Assembly (NCBI GenBank): GCA_002342035.1 | Contig: DDPE01000070.1 | Location: 1 to 62,948, forward strand | DNA length: 62,948 nucleotides | Source of the DNA: Asticcacaulis sp. UBA2476 | GTDB taxonomy: Bacteria > Pseudomonadota > Alphaproteobacteria > Caulobacterales > Caulobacteraceae | Reading direction: 5' to 3' | Part shown: positions 1 to 8,162 of the stretch, in pieces | Layout: each line of letters opens with the position of its first letter | How positions within the stretch are numbered: position 1 is the stretch's first letter | Made by a program: the position numbers and the translations under genes | Notes under the pieces: model-generated | The model's input: the letters and a program-made list of their open reading frames with translations, nothing else | What the model was told of the DNA's origin: nothing | The model's database searches: none

Positions 1-527
1 CGGGCGATCTGGTCGTCCTGTGCGGCCTTTCCCTGCGCCAGACGGGTCGTCAGCGCCGTGGTCAAAATCCCCGACACAATAAGACGCTTGGAATAGTGGT
101 TTTCATCCAACGCCTGATCGCCAGCTTTACGCCAGATCATGTCGGCGCTGTCCCAGACCAAAGATTTCAGCAATCCCAGATGCTGCGGCAGCATCAGATA
201 GCCAAACAGGCGGTGCGTGACCGATTCTTCAAACACTGCCTGATCAAGGCGTGTCGTCAGAAGGAACGCGATCTTCTCACGCACTTTCATGCCCGTCATG
301 TCGGTGGCCTCAACCACAGCCAGCCACGCCGCATCATGGCTGCGCCACAGTACAGCCGCGATATCGCGCGGTCCGTTAGGGCAGATCAGGTCGGATTCGG
401 CGGGTGTCAGGCCGATATGGGTGGCGGCGCGGCGCAAACTGGTGCTATTGAGGCCCAGATCCGGCATCAATTTCGCGGTGGCGGCAGCCAGATCGGCTTC
501 GAGGGCTTTGAGGGGTGAGGTCGTCAT
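1..527 (-). CDS. COQ9 family protein (3' end outside window)
   Basis: An open reading frame on the minus strand starts at ATG 525-527 and runs off the left window edge, giving about 175 residues without a stop. The translation begins MTTSPLKALEADLAAATAKL and contains DENHYSKRLIVSG, which matches the conserved C-terminal region of COQ9. COQ9 is a lipid-binding accessory protein of ubiquinone biosynthesis that helps COQ7-type hydroxylation in eukaryotes; alphaproteobacteria have homologues. Assignment rests on this motif and overall helical character. It is transcribed divergently from rpsU, with 285 bp between them. That gap holds a 14-bp perfect palindrome (596-609) but no other gene that I can support. 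Confidence 0.8.
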   Translation of the reverse strand, partial: MTTSPLKALEADLAAATAKLMPDLGLNSTSLRRAATHIGLTPAESDLICPNGPRDIAAVLWRSHDAAWLAVVEATDMTGMKVREKIAFLLTTRLDQAVFEESVTHRLFGYLMLPQHLGLLKSLVWDSADMIWRKAGDQALDENHYSKRLIVSGILTTALTTRLAQGKAAQDDQIA

Positions 528-812
528 AGCCCCAAAGATACCCCTAAACCCCCGTCGCGCCAAGGGATTGGTAGCCGTGTGCGGCATTATGGCAAATTTC
601 GCGCGAAATGCGCTTTTTCTTGTGCCAGTTTGGCTAGACTCCTTGGTTGGGTTGTTGTATGTGCACTCCCCTACATGCCCGCAGACTGGTGTTTGCGGGT
701 TTTCAGATTTTAATTGACCACGGTTGCTATCGCTTCATTCAGAGGGGCTGGTCGTAACCAGTCGCCGATCCGGGCAAGCCCCTCGGCATCAAGCAAGAAT
801 GGAGAGATTCCT

Positions 813-1049
813 CTGGTTCAGATTTTTGTCCGTGACAACAACGTCGATCAGGCCCTGAAAGCCCTCAAGAAGAAGATGCAGCGTGAAGGTTCCTTCCGCG
901 AAATGAAGCGTCACGTACACTATGAGAAGCCCTCCGAGAAGCGCGCCCGTCAGCAGGCTGAAGCCGTGCGTCGCGCCCGCAAGCTGGCCCGCAAGCGTCT
1001 TCAGCGCGAAGGTGGCGCGCCTATGCCCGCCCGCCCAGCGCGCGCTTAA
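813..1049 (+). CDS. rpsU: 30S ribosomal protein S21, apparent CTG start
   Basis: This encodes the small-subunit protein S21 (78 residues, highly basic), recognisable by VQIFVRDNNVDQALKALKKK near the N-terminus and an arginine/lysine-rich C-terminus. The family begins with Met immediately before VQIFVRDNN. At that place the sequence has CTG (813-815), preceded by GGAGAG at 801-806, a well-spaced ribosome-binding site. The only in-frame ATG is at 714 and would add 33 residues that do not look like S21 (MTTVAIASFRGAGRN...). I therefore choose the rare CTG start. A strong hairpin terminator follows at 1075-1109. Confidence 0.9.
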   Translation: MVQIFVRDNNVDQALKALKKKMQREGSFREMKRHVHYEKPSEKRARQQAEAVRRARKLARKRLQREGGAPMPARPARA

Positions 1050-1074
1050 GCCCTACGCATTCAGTTGCTAAGAT

Positions 1075-1109
1075 AAAAGCGTTGTGATCATCTGGTTGCA
1101 ACGCTTTTT
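1075..1109 (+). terminator. Rho-independent terminator of rpsU
   Basis: Inverted repeat AAAAGCGTTG / CAACGCTTTT around a 14-nt loop, followed by a T run, 26 bp after the rpsU stop codon. Confidence 0.85.
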
Positions 1110-1223
1110 CTATGAGTTATTTTAGTCCCTCGCCGGGCGGGGGCTCCGCCCCCTTGGCCGCCGCCCTATTGGTCGCTCCTTTAGTGGCGATCTGAAATGC
1201 TTTAAGGATTTGAGACGCAGCCC

Positions 1224-1628
1224 ATGTCCAACGATGCCCCTGACGCTATCCCTGAGCCCGGCGAGTTCGAACTGGCCATCCGCTCGATCGCCATGCCATC
1301 CGATACCAATCCGGCGGGCGATATCTTCGGCGGCTGGCTGATGTCGCAGATGGACCTGGCGGCGGGCAATGTCGCCGGCCGGCGTGCGCGGGGCCGGTGC
1401 GCCACCGTGGCGGTTGACCGGATCGTGTTTCTGACGCCGGTGCATGTCGGGGATGAAGTGACGGTCTATGCGCGCCTGATCTCCACCGGTCGCACGTCGA
1501 TGAAGTTTGAGGTCGAAGCCTATCGCCGCTCCCGCGACGGCGATGAGCGCATCAAGGTGACCGAAGCGGTATTTACCTTTGTGGCGATTGATTCCGGCGG
1601 CCGCCCGCGGCCTCTGCCGCATCATTAA
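1224..1628 (+). CDS. YciA-like acyl-CoA thioesterase (hotdog fold)
   Basis: A protein of 134 residues that hydrolyses acyl-CoA thioesters, by family. The signature is PSDTNPAGDIFGGWLMSQMD (residues ~29-48), the conserved hotdog helix region of the YciA/BFIT group with its catalytic Asp in the NPAGDIFGG segment. It is followed by VDRIVFLTPVHVGDEV and by the FEVEAYRR strand. Length is typical for a single-domain cytoplasmic thioesterase. It stands alone between rpsU and a small membrane protein. The upstream 174 bp contain the rpsU terminator and a GGGGGC-TCC-GCCCCC hairpin at about 1139-1153. The physiological acyl-CoA substrate cannot be read from sequence. Confidence 0.88.
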   Translation: MSNDAPDAIPEPGEFELAIRSIAMPSDTNPAGDIFGGWLMSQMDLAAGNVAGRRARGRCATVAVDRIVFLTPVHVGDEVTVYARLISTGRTSMKFEVEAYRRSRDGDERIKVTEAVFTFVAIDSGGRPRPLPHH

Positions 1629-1780
1629 ATTGTGCAGGGTGCCGCTTTTGCAGTTCCCCTTCTGGTAAACAAACAATTGACCGCAACCCAAAGCCCTGAC
1701 ATCTTGGCGGTTCAAGAATGTGCCCAAAATAGGGCGAGCCTGTAACCCTAAGCGTACAGGTTGTGGGGGTGAGAAAACCT

Positions 1781-2305
1781 ATGGCTCAGACAAGTTTTAG
1801 CGATGTGATGCGGCGCTGGCTGCTGGAGTGGGATGACGAAAAGACCCGTCGCGCTTTGGTGAGTACGCTGGCGGTTTTGCTCGGCTTGCTGCTGGGGATG
1901 GTGCTTCAGACCATTTTCAAGGAAGTGGGCGACTATCTGTTTCCGCCGCCGCCGCTGCTGGACATGGTCACCCCCGAAGAGCGGCTGGAGCTGATGAGCA
2001 CCATACCGTCGGCTGCCTTTGTCATTACGCTGGTGTCGTGGGCGGTTGGAGCCCTGTTTGGGGCCTATGTGGCGGTACGGGTCGCCAAGACCGGACAATA
2101 TCCCGGCTGGATCGTCGGCATATTGCTGTTTGCCGGTGATATGATGACGATCATTTCCACGCCCCATCCGATGTGGTTCAACCTGATCAGCGTGCCGCTG
2201 GTGGCTGTGTCGGCCTTTATCGGCGCCTGGCTGGGCTATGTTGTGCTGCATCAGCAGTATGTGCGCGCCCAGCGCCGCGCTGCCGCCCGTCAGGAAATCG
2301 CTTAG
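1781..2305 (+). CDS. Hypothetical four-helix integral membrane protein
   Basis: A 174-residue protein with no family that I recognise. It has a charged N-terminus (MAQTSFSDVMRRWLLEWDDEK) and four hydrophobic segments at about residues 24-45, 78-102, 109-127 and 132-155. A positively charged tail (RAQRRAAARQE) suggests that the C-terminus is cytoplasmic. ATG 1781 is preferred because GGGGGTGAG lies 7 nt upstream; an in-frame GTG at 1763 would add six residues. The loop after helix 1 contains a PPPP run. No neighbour gives a clue to function. Confidence 0.75.
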   Translation: MAQTSFSDVMRRWLLEWDDEKTRRALVSTLAVLLGLLLGMVLQTIFKEVGDYLFPPPPLLDMVTPEERLELMSTIPSAAFVITLVSWAVGALFGAYVAVRVAKTGQYPGWIVGILLFAGDMMTIISTPHPMWFNLISVPLVAVSAFIGAWLGYVVLHQQYVRAQRRAAARQEIA

Positions 2306-2311
2306 GGCCTA

Positions 2312-3046
2312 TTACGGGTTATCGATTTCGATGCGCTGAGGCACGCGCTCGAAATTGAGCGTCGCAGCCCCCGGATAATCGGACGGGTAGAAATAGGGCG
2401 TGCCTGATGGATATTCGCCCTTGGTGGTGACCGGCAAGGTTTTGACCTGACCGTTTGATAACGTGACCGTGCCTTTGCCGGCGCCGGCAAAGAACACCCG
2501 ATCAGGCAGGGAAATCAGCATAGCGGCAGGGCCCGCGGCTTTTTTGCCGACGGTCTGGGTCTGGTTGACGGCCTTGGTCATGTCAGCCGCCGACAGGGTG
2601 CGGGCCGGGGCTTGCGTCGAATAGACCTTAAGCTTCATGGCCAGCGAGACATTGTTAGGGCCGGTAGCCACCACCACCGCATTGCGGTTTAGCTGCGCCA
2701 GCGTCGGCAGGGGCGTGATGCGGTTGTCGTGACCGAGGGTCAGCTTTGTGATGTTGGCGCCGTCCTTAAGCTTGAAATCGAGGGCGCTGACGGGGACATG
2801 CTTGACACGCACCACATAGGCCAACTGGATCTGATCGCGCGCCGAGGCAGGCTGGCTCAAGAAGCCTTTGAGCAGTGGAAACAGGCGCGAGGCAGGGACT
2901 TCCTTGGTTTCAACCGCACCTGCGGGGGCGGCATCAGCGATTTGAGGGGCCATAGCGACACCCAGCGCGGTCAAACCGAACATGGCGGCAGCCAGGAAAG
3001 AGGTCTGGGGGCGGGCGGCGGTTTTTGCAGTCATCATCGTTTCCAT
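2312..3046 (-). CDS. Secreted hypothetical protein
   Basis: A 244-residue protein with a signal peptide: basic start, a hydrophobic stretch SFLAAAMFGLTALGVAMAP, and likely cleavage after ADA or nearby. The mature part is rich in beta-type sequence (VVRVKHVPVSALDFKLKDGANITKLTLGHDN) and ends LNFERVPQRIEIDNP. I do not recognise a domain. Start is uncertain among Met codons 1, 4 and 5. It converges tail to tail with the membrane protein at 1781-2305 with only 6 bp between them. Confidence 0.7.
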   Translation of the reverse strand: METMMTAKTAARPQTSFLAAAMFGLTALGVAMAPQIADAAPAGAVETKEVPASRLFPLLKGFLSQPASARDQIQLAYVVRVKHVPVSALDFKLKDGANITKLTLGHDNRITPLPTLAQLNRNAVVVATGPNNVSLAMKLKVYSTQAPARTLSAADMTKAVNQTQTVGKKAAGPAAMLISLPDRVFFAGAGKGTVTLSNGQVKTLPVTTKGEYPSGTPYFYPSDYPGAATLNFERVPQRIEIDNP

Positions 3047-3102
3047 AGGTCAGTCTTTACAGTCTGGATATGACCATAGTTGGGCTGAATGGAAGATGAA
3101 CC

Positions 3103-3534
3103 TCACATTTTGCAATCTAATGTGTATCTCGCCTTCATCGCCTCATAGCCCCAGCGGATCAAAGGCCGCAGCCGGTCGGTATCCACATCCTTCAACGATT
3201 TGAGGTAAAGGCACGATACGCTGGTCTTATACTTGCCTAAACCGTCCATAAGGTCGGGGCGTTTGGCAAATCCCGGCATGATGTAGAGTGTCAGATTGGC
3301 GGCCCGCGGCGAAAAGCCAGTCAGGGGCCAGTCGGCGGGCTTTTTCGGGTTTTTCATATCGGTGTAGCAGCCATAGCCCACAATCGACGACCCCCACATG
3401 ACGGGCGGCTCTCCGGTGACCTCGGCAAACAAGGTGAGCAAAGTCTCACAATCCGCGCGCTTTTTCGGATCGGCAATACTGGCCACGAAGGCCGTCGGAT
3501 CAGCATCGGTGGGTTGGGTTTTAAGCTCGGCCAT
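3103..3534 (-). CDS. DUF1801 domain protein
   Basis: A 143-residue cytoplasmic protein whose sequence MWGSSIVGYGCYTDMKNPKK, followed by GFSPRAANLTLYIMPGF and KYKTSVSCLYLKSLKDVD, is the typical core of the DUF1801 (YdhG-like) family. The biochemical function of that family is not established to my knowledge; the fold resembles iron-chaperone frataxin-like proteins. It directly follows the small lipoprotein gene (stop 3537, start 3534) and is probably co-transcribed with it. Confidence 0.82.
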   Translation of the reverse strand: MAELKTQPTDADPTAFVASIADPKKRADCETLLTLFAEVTGEPPVMWGSSIVGYGCYTDMKNPKKPADWPLTGFSPRAANLTLYIMPGFAKRPDLMDGLGKYKTSVSCLYLKSLKDVDTDRLRPLIRWGYEAMKARYTLDCKM

Positions 3535-3536
3535 GA

Positions 3537-3815
3537 TCAGTCCTTTGAGGCCGCCGCCCCGCCACCCCAGATGGACAGGCCCAGCAGAAAGCCGAAATCG
3601 TACCAGCGCCCGATATTGGGCACAGCGTACATGCGGATGTCGTCGTTAAACAGGCTGATGACAAAGCTGATGGGGGCGATCAGCCCGTGCCACAGCCCCA
3701 TCCAGAAGGCCGGTGCGCCCGGTGTGCCTGCGGGTTGATGGGCCATGCAGGCGCTTAACGTCAGGGCCGTGACCAGCACCGCGCCAAAGGTGATCAGTCG
3801 TGTGGATTTCGTCAT
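3537..3815 (-). CDS. Small lipoprotein with a hydrophobic core
   Basis: A 92-residue protein with a lipoprotein signal peptide; the lipobox is LSAC (residues ~20-23). The mature part contains a hydrophobic segment FWMGLWHGLIAPISFVISLF and a second one around FGFLLGLSIWGGGAA. Similar short proteins are common in bacteria as uncharacterised conserved proteins, and I know no function. It lies immediately upstream of the DUF1801 gene on the same strand. Confidence 0.75.
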   Translation of the reverse strand: MTKSTRLITFGAVLVTALTLSACMAHQPAGTPGAPAFWMGLWHGLIAPISFVISLFNDDIRMYAVPNIGRWYDFGFLLGLSIWGGGAAASKD

Positions 3816-3927
3816 GAACCCCTCCCGTTCGGGTGAGGATAGCGCCTAAACCTCGCTTGTGTCGAGGTCAGAACGTATGGCGGTTGGGGGCATTGCCATA
3901 AGCCACCAGATTGTCCAATATTACCGA

Positions 3928-4230
3928 ATGACAAAGACGCGAATTATGTACATCGAAAATAAGTCCGACTCTCTGAATGGTGAGGCGTGGATAGGACGTG
4001 TCACCTTCTCTAAGACCGGTAAGTCGTTAAGCTATCGTGGCCGGACTTTTCGGAGTTTGAAAGGTACGGGCTTTAAAGCCAACTACGCCGATGTGGACAC
4101 AGGCGAAGATTTCTGGATTTCCGGCCCTCGAAAGGACGGACAGGACAGACTATATGGCGGCAATATTCCACCCGTAAATATCGATGCGGATGTTGCCGAT
4201 GAATATTGGTCTGACATCCGAAATAAGTAA
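3928..4230 (+). CDS. Small conserved hypothetical protein
   Basis: A 100-residue protein (MTKTRIMYIENKSDSLNGEA...) with the conserved pattern GxxxIGRVTFSKTGKSLSYRGRTF, SLKGTGFKANY and EDFWISGPRKDGQDRLYGG. I recognise this pattern from uncharacterised soluble proteins in many bacteria, some of which carry misleading enzyme names in databases. No catalytic motif is evident. ATG 3928 is preferred over the 69-bp upstream extension because the family-like sequence begins there. A GAGCCAGC / GCTGGCTC hairpin follows at 4236-4257. Confidence 0.75.
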   Translation: MTKTRIMYIENKSDSLNGEAWIGRVTFSKTGKSLSYRGRTFRSLKGTGFKANYADVDTGEDFWISGPRKDGQDRLYGGNIPPVNIDADVADEYWSDIRNK

Positions 4231-4235
4231 GTTGA

Positions 4236-4257
4236 GAGCCAGCGTTGCCGCTGGCTC
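4236..4257. terminator. Possible hairpin terminator
   Basis: GAGCCAGC / GCTGGCTC inverted repeat six bases after the stop of the small conserved gene and before the convergent pntB stop. No T run is present, so terminator function is weakly supported. Confidence 0.4.
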
Positions 4258-4288
4258 CCAGTTTCGGGTGCAGGGGGCTTGCCCCTTG

Positions 4289-5707
4289 CTACAAAGCTTT
4301 CACGATGCCTTCGACCATTTTCTTCGCGTCGGCAAACAGCATCATGGTGTTGTCGCGGAAGAACAGTTCGTTCTCCACGCCGGCATAGCCTGACGACATA
4401 CCGCGCTTGACGAACAGGACGGTGCCGGCCTTTTCGACATCGAGGATCGGCATACCGTAGATGGCCGAAGTCTTATCGGTCTTGGCCGCCGGATTGGTGA
4501 CGTCGTTGGCCCCGATAACAAAGGCAACATCGGCGGTGGCGAACTCTGAGTTGATGTCTTCAAGCTCGAAAACTTCATCATAGGGGACGTTGGCTTCGGC
4601 CAGCAGTACGTTCATGTGACCGGGCATACGGCCAGCGACGGGGTGGATGGCGTATTTGACTTCCACACCTTCTTCTTTGAGCTTGTCGGCCATTTCACGC
4701 AGGGTTTGCTGGGCTTGGGCGACCGCCATACCGTAGCCGGGGACGATGATGACCTTTGAGGCGTTCTTCATGATGAATGCGGCGTCATCGGCCGAGCCTT
4801 GTTTCACAGGCCGCGTTTCGACCTTACCACCCGCTGCAGCGTCGGCTGTGGCCCCGAACCCGCCTAAGATGACCGAGATAAACGACCGGTTCATGGCCTT
4901 ACACATGATGTAACTGAGGATCGCGCCGGATGATCCGACCAGCGCGCCGGTGATGATCAGGGCTATGTTTTCCAGCGTGAACCCTAAGGCCGCGGCCGCC
5001 CAGCCGGAGTAGGAGTTGAGCATGGAGACAACGACCGGCATATCTGCGCCGCCGATCGGGATGATGAGGGTGATGCCTAAGATCAGCGCCAGAGCAAAGA
5101 TCGCCCAGAACGCCCAGGTCGCCTGACCCGCTGTTGAGATCAGCACGCCGATCAGCACCACAATGCCGACCCCAAGCGCGATATTGAGCAAGTGGCGGGC
5201 AGGCAGGATGATCGGTGCGCCCGACATATTGCCGTTGAGCTTGGCAAAGGCGATGACCGAGCCGGTGAAGGTGATCGCCCCGATGGCCACGCCCAGTGCC
5301 AGTTCGATGATCGACTGGATCTTGATGCCGCCAAGGCCATCCGCGATATGGAAGGCTTCGGGGGCATATAGAGCCCCGACCGCCACCAGACAGGCGGCCA
5401 TACCCACAAGTGAGTGGAACGCGGCCACAAGCTGCGGCATGGAGGTCATGGAGACCTTCTTGGCGATGGTGGCGCCTGCAAAGCCGCCGATGGCGATGCC
5501 GCCGACGATTAAGCCTATCGTGACCGGATCAAGCTCGCCGCCGATAAACAGGCCAATAAGCGTGACGCCGACCGCAATGGCCATGCCGATCATGCCGTAC
5601 AGGTTGCCCTTACGGCTGGTTTCCGGCGAGGACAGCCCGCGCAGGGCGAGGATGAACAGAACGCCGGACACCAGATAGGCGAGGGCAGAGATATCTGAGA
5701 AGGTCAT
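4289..5707 (-). CDS. pntB: NAD(P) transhydrogenase beta subunit
   Basis: A 472-residue integral membrane protein that forms part of the proton channel and binds NADP(H). The enzyme uses the proton gradient to reduce NADP+ with NADH. The N-terminal two thirds contain about nine hydrophobic helices. The C-terminal NADP-binding domain III starts near VIIVPGYGMAVAQAQ (residue ~324), and contains HPVAGRMPGHMNVLLAEA and FVIGANDVTNPAA, all typical of PntB. Its start overlaps the pntAB stop by one base (TGATG), indicating translational coupling. It is the last gene of the pnt operon. Confidence 0.96.
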   Translation of the reverse strand: MTFSDISALAYLVSGVLFILALRGLSSPETSRKGNLYGMIGMAIAVGVTLIGLFIGGELDPVTIGLIVGGIAIGGFAGATIAKKVSMTSMPQLVAAFHSLVGMAACLVAVGALYAPEAFHIADGLGGIKIQSIIELALGVAIGAITFTGSVIAFAKLNGNMSGAPIILPARHLLNIALGVGIVVLIGVLISTAGQATWAFWAIFALALILGITLIIPIGGADMPVVVSMLNSYSGWAAAALGFTLENIALIITGALVGSSGAILSYIMCKAMNRSFISVILGGFGATADAAAGGKVETRPVKQGSADDAAFIMKNASKVIIVPGYGMAVAQAQQTLREMADKLKEEGVEVKYAIHPVAGRMPGHMNVLLAEANVPYDEVFELEDINSEFATADVAFVIGANDVTNPAAKTDKTSAIYGMPILDVEKAGTVLFVKRGMSSGYAGVENELFFRDNTMMLFADAKKMVEGIVKAL

Positions 5708-6039
5708 CAGTGTGCCCCTTCTTTTTTGGACACTGGTTTGTCCTTTTTCTTATACATGGCCAGCATCCGGCGCGTGACCATGAAGCCACCGAAGATATTG
5801 ACCGCGGCAAAGGCCGAGGCAATGGCACCAGAGCCCTTGGAAATCCAGGCGTCTGATCCGGTGGCGGATGCGGCAGCGGCCAGCAAGGCCCCGACGATGA
5901 TGACCGAAGAAATGGCGTTAGTGACGGCCATCAGCGGCGTGTGCAGGGCGGGGGTGACGCTCCACACCACATAATACCCCACGAAAATGGCCAGTACGAA
6001 AATGGCCAGACGAAAGATGGTTGGATCAACGACTTCCAT
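5707..6039 (-). CDS. pntAB: NAD(P) transhydrogenase alpha subunit, membrane part
   Basis: A 110-residue membrane protein (MEVVDPTIFRLAIFVLAIFV...) with the conserved VTPALHTPLMAVTNAISSVIIVGAL region of transhydrogenase domain II and about four helices. Alphaproteobacteria often split PntA into a soluble NAD-binding PntAA and this membrane PntAB. ATG 6039 is chosen because AGAGGAAAA lies just upstream; it places the start 14 bp inside the upstream SnoaL-like gene, on the same strand. Confidence 0.93.
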   Translation of the reverse strand: MEVVDPTIFRLAIFVLAIFVGYYVVWSVTPALHTPLMAVTNAISSVIIVGALLAAAASATGSDAWISKGSGAIASAFAAVNIFGGFMVTRRMLAMYKKKDKPVSKKEGAH

Positions 6040-6421
6040 AGTTTTTCCTCTTAAGCGGGGCGATGGAATAGGCGACGCTGGCCGCACTGATCAGGCCGTC
6101 CTGATCATATTCGTGGGTTTCCGTCACGACATGGCTGGATTGATTGCGGTAGACCAGAGTGTTGTGAGCAACGCCCTGACAATTGGCGATGGCTTCAAAA
6201 TGCAGGTTCGGCACGCGCTCAAGGGCGGCCTTAACATAGTGAAATAAAGCCTCGATACCGTTCAGGACGCCGTCTTCGGACAGGTCCATTCTGGTGACGA
6301 ACGGCGATGAAAACACAACGTCGTCGGCATAAAGCTCGCAAATGCCCTGCGCGTCGCGGTCGTTCCAGGCGGCGTAAAAGGCCAGTTCGCGGGCGTGGGG
6401 TGTGGAGGCATTAAGGCTCAT
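6026..6421 (-). CDS. SnoaL-like / NTF2-fold protein inserted in the pnt operon
   Basis: A 131-residue soluble protein with the pattern of the SnoaL/ketosteroid-isomerase-like fold: FYAAWNDRDAQGICELYADDVVFSSP near the N-terminus, and VYRNQSSHVVTETHEYDQDGLISAASVAYS near the C-terminus. Such proteins can be small isomerases, hydrolases or non-catalytic binding domains, and the substrate cannot be inferred. It overlaps pntAA upstream by 4 bp and pntAB downstream by 14 bp, so it is translationally coupled to both. An insertion between pntAA and pntAB is not the usual gene order. Confidence 0.82.
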   Translation of the reverse strand: MSLNASTPHARELAFYAAWNDRDAQGICELYADDVVFSSPFVTRMDLSEDGVLNGIEALFHYVKAALERVPNLHFEAIANCQGVAHNTLVYRNQSSHVVTETHEYDQDGLISAASVAYSIAPLKRKNYGSR

Positions 6422-7557
6422 GAGGTAGCTTTCAAAGAGGGATGGACGATGGCGCCATCCTTGGTGACCAGCGCGGCCTTGAGGATTTCATCCTCAAAAT
6501 CCGGGGCTAAGGCACCGTCTTTGGTGATCAGAAGGCCCACAAACGCCTGAAGGTTCTTGGCATACAGGGCTGAGGCGTCTGTGGCGATAGCGGTGACGAT
6601 ATTAGTTGGGCCATAGATTTTGACACCGTTCACCTCAACGATCTTATCTGGGACACAGCCTTCGACATTGCCGCCTTGCGGGGCCGCGAGGTCAATCAGC
6701 ACCGAACCGGGCTTCATTGAGGCGACCTGTTCTTTGGTGACAAGGATAGGGGCGGCGCGGCCGGGAATCAGGGCGGTGGTGATGACGATGTCCTGCTTGG
6801 CGATATGGGCGGTGACGAGGGCGGCTTGCTTGGTTTTATACTCCGCCGACATTTCCTTGGCGTAGCCACCGGCGGTCTGGGCGTTTTTGAACTCTTCGTC
6901 CTCAACCGCGGTGAACTTGGCCCCCAGCGATTCGACCTGCTCCTTGGTGGCGGGGCGGACATCGGTGGCGGAAACGACCGCGCCCAAACGACGGGCGGTG
7001 GCAATGGCTTGCAAGCCTGCGACGCCGACGCCCATGATGAAGGTCTTGGCCGGGGCAACCGTGCCGGCGGCGGTCATCATCATCGGGAACGCCTTACCAT
7101 AGAGGGCGGCAGCATCGATGACGGCGCGGTAGCCCCCCAGATTGGCCTGAGACGACAGGGCGTCCATGACCTGCGCGCGGGTGATGCGCGGCACAAACTC
7201 CATCGCATAGGCCGAAGCGCCCGCCGTGGCCAGCGCGGCGAGGGTGTCTTTTTCGCGGTAGGCATCGAGCAGGGCGACAACGTGCGCGCCGGGTTTGAGG
7301 GCGGCAATTTCCGCGGCTTCCGGCCCGCGCACCTTAAGCACGATATCGGCGGTTTTTATGGCGTCTTTGGCCGATTTGGCGATCTGGGCACCAGCGTCCA
7401 CAAACGCCTGATCGGTAATGGCAGCCCCAAGACCGGCGCCGGTTTCAATTTGCACGACGATGCCGGCCGACGTCCATTTCTTCACGGTATCAGGGGTGGC
7501 GGCGACACGGGTTTCGCCCGTTCGCGTTTCCTTTGGTATGGCGATGGTAATGGCCAC
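6418..7557 (-). CDS. pntAA: NAD(P) transhydrogenase alpha subunit, NAD-binding part
   Basis: A 379-residue soluble domain I of the proton-translocating transhydrogenase. It shows IAIPKETRTGETRVAATPDTVKKW at the N-terminus, shared with alanine dehydrogenase, a Rossmann motif in MGVGVAGLQAIATARRLGAVVSATDVR (residues ~176-202), and the PGSVLIDLAAPQGGNVE segment. The start is GTG 7557, supported by GAGGGAG 5 nt upstream; no in-frame ATG fits. The region 7558-7766 upstream is free of genes and probably contains the pnt promoter, because a terminator separates it from the oxidase subunit gene. Confidence 0.95.
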   Translation of the reverse strand: MAITIAIPKETRTGETRVAATPDTVKKWTSAGIVVQIETGAGLGAAITDQAFVDAGAQIAKSAKDAIKTADIVLKVRGPEAAEIAALKPGAHVVALLDAYREKDTLAALATAGASAYAMEFVPRITRAQVMDALSSQANLGGYRAVIDAAALYGKAFPMMMTAAGTVAPAKTFIMGVGVAGLQAIATARRLGAVVSATDVRPATKEQVESLGAKFTAVEDEEFKNAQTAGGYAKEMSAEYKTKQAALVTAHIAKQDIVITTALIPGRAAPILVTKEQVASMKPGSVLIDLAAPQGGNVEGCVPDKIVEVNGVKIYGPTNIVTAIATDASALYAKNLQAFVGLLITKDGALAPDFEDEILKAALVTKDGAIVHPSLKATS

Positions 7558-7766
7558 GTTAGCTCCCTCTTTGGCTTAACTGGGCGCAACCTAAGTATTC
7601 ACGGTGTGCAAATACTATCAATTGAAACCAGATGCGTCTCTGCGTACAAGTATTGCGTCATTATGGGGAAATAGTCACGCTGTCAAAGCGTGTTTATCAA
7701 ATTTGAGACACCGGTGTCATTTTTGTGCATTGGTCTGACAATTAAAGCTTTATTGTGCGGCGCACA

Positions 7767-7800
7767 TGAAAACGCCCTGACATCCGGGACGTCAGGGCGC
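7767..7800 (-). terminator. Terminator after the cytochrome oxidase subunit IV gene
   Basis: Read on the minus strand, CGCCCTGAC / GTCAGGGCG inverted repeat with a 9-nt loop followed by TTTTC, 25 bp after the subunit IV stop codon. Confidence 0.85.
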
Positions 7801-7824
7801 AAAACTTGTAAACGCTATAAGGGT

Positions 7825-8076
7825 TTAGTGTTTGGCGTCAGGCTTGGTTTTCAGCATCAGCCAGCCAATAACCACCAGAACAATGGTCGAAATCGTGGCC
7901 GGAATAAAACCCGCACCCTTAACGGCGAACATGACGGTGATGAACAGAACAAACGCGGCGGTGCCGAGTGATCCCCACTTGGTCATGCCCATGAACAGGT
8001 TATATGAATTCTGCTGATCGTGGATATCCATCTCACCTTTGACGTAGTCGTTATGAGAATCGTGATGTCCGGCCAT
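7825..8076 (-). CDS. aa3-type cytochrome c oxidase subunit IV
   Basis: An 83-residue protein with a hydrophilic N-terminus rich in His/Asp (MAGHHDSHNDYVKGEMDIHDQQNSY), the FMGMTKWGSLGTAAFV motif and two hydrophobic stretches. This matches the short bacterial subunit IV of aa3-type oxidases, a one- or two-helix accessory subunit without cofactors. AGGAA upstream of ATG 8076 supports the start. In alphaproteobacteria this gene is often found beside pnt, as here. The core oxidase genes are not in the window. Confidence 0.88.
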   Translation of the reverse strand: MAGHHDSHNDYVKGEMDIHDQQNSYNLFMGMTKWGSLGTAAFVLFITVMFAVKGAGFIPATISTIVLVVIGWLMLKTKPDAKH

Positions 8077-8162
8077 GAAACGGTTCCTGATAAAATCTGT
8101 AAGTCTAAGCGCTATTACAAAAGCCTGACGATCCGGTCAACACTAACCTGTGCGCAGTCCCC

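Noticed and set aside
714..1049. Longer S21 starting at ATG 714
   Set aside because: The extra 33 residues are unlike S21, and a good ribosome-binding site precedes the CTG at 813.
6805..7674. A 289-residue plus-strand open frame across pntAA
   Set aside because: Antisense shadow of a clear transhydrogenase gene; translation is Gly/Arg/His-rich without motifs.
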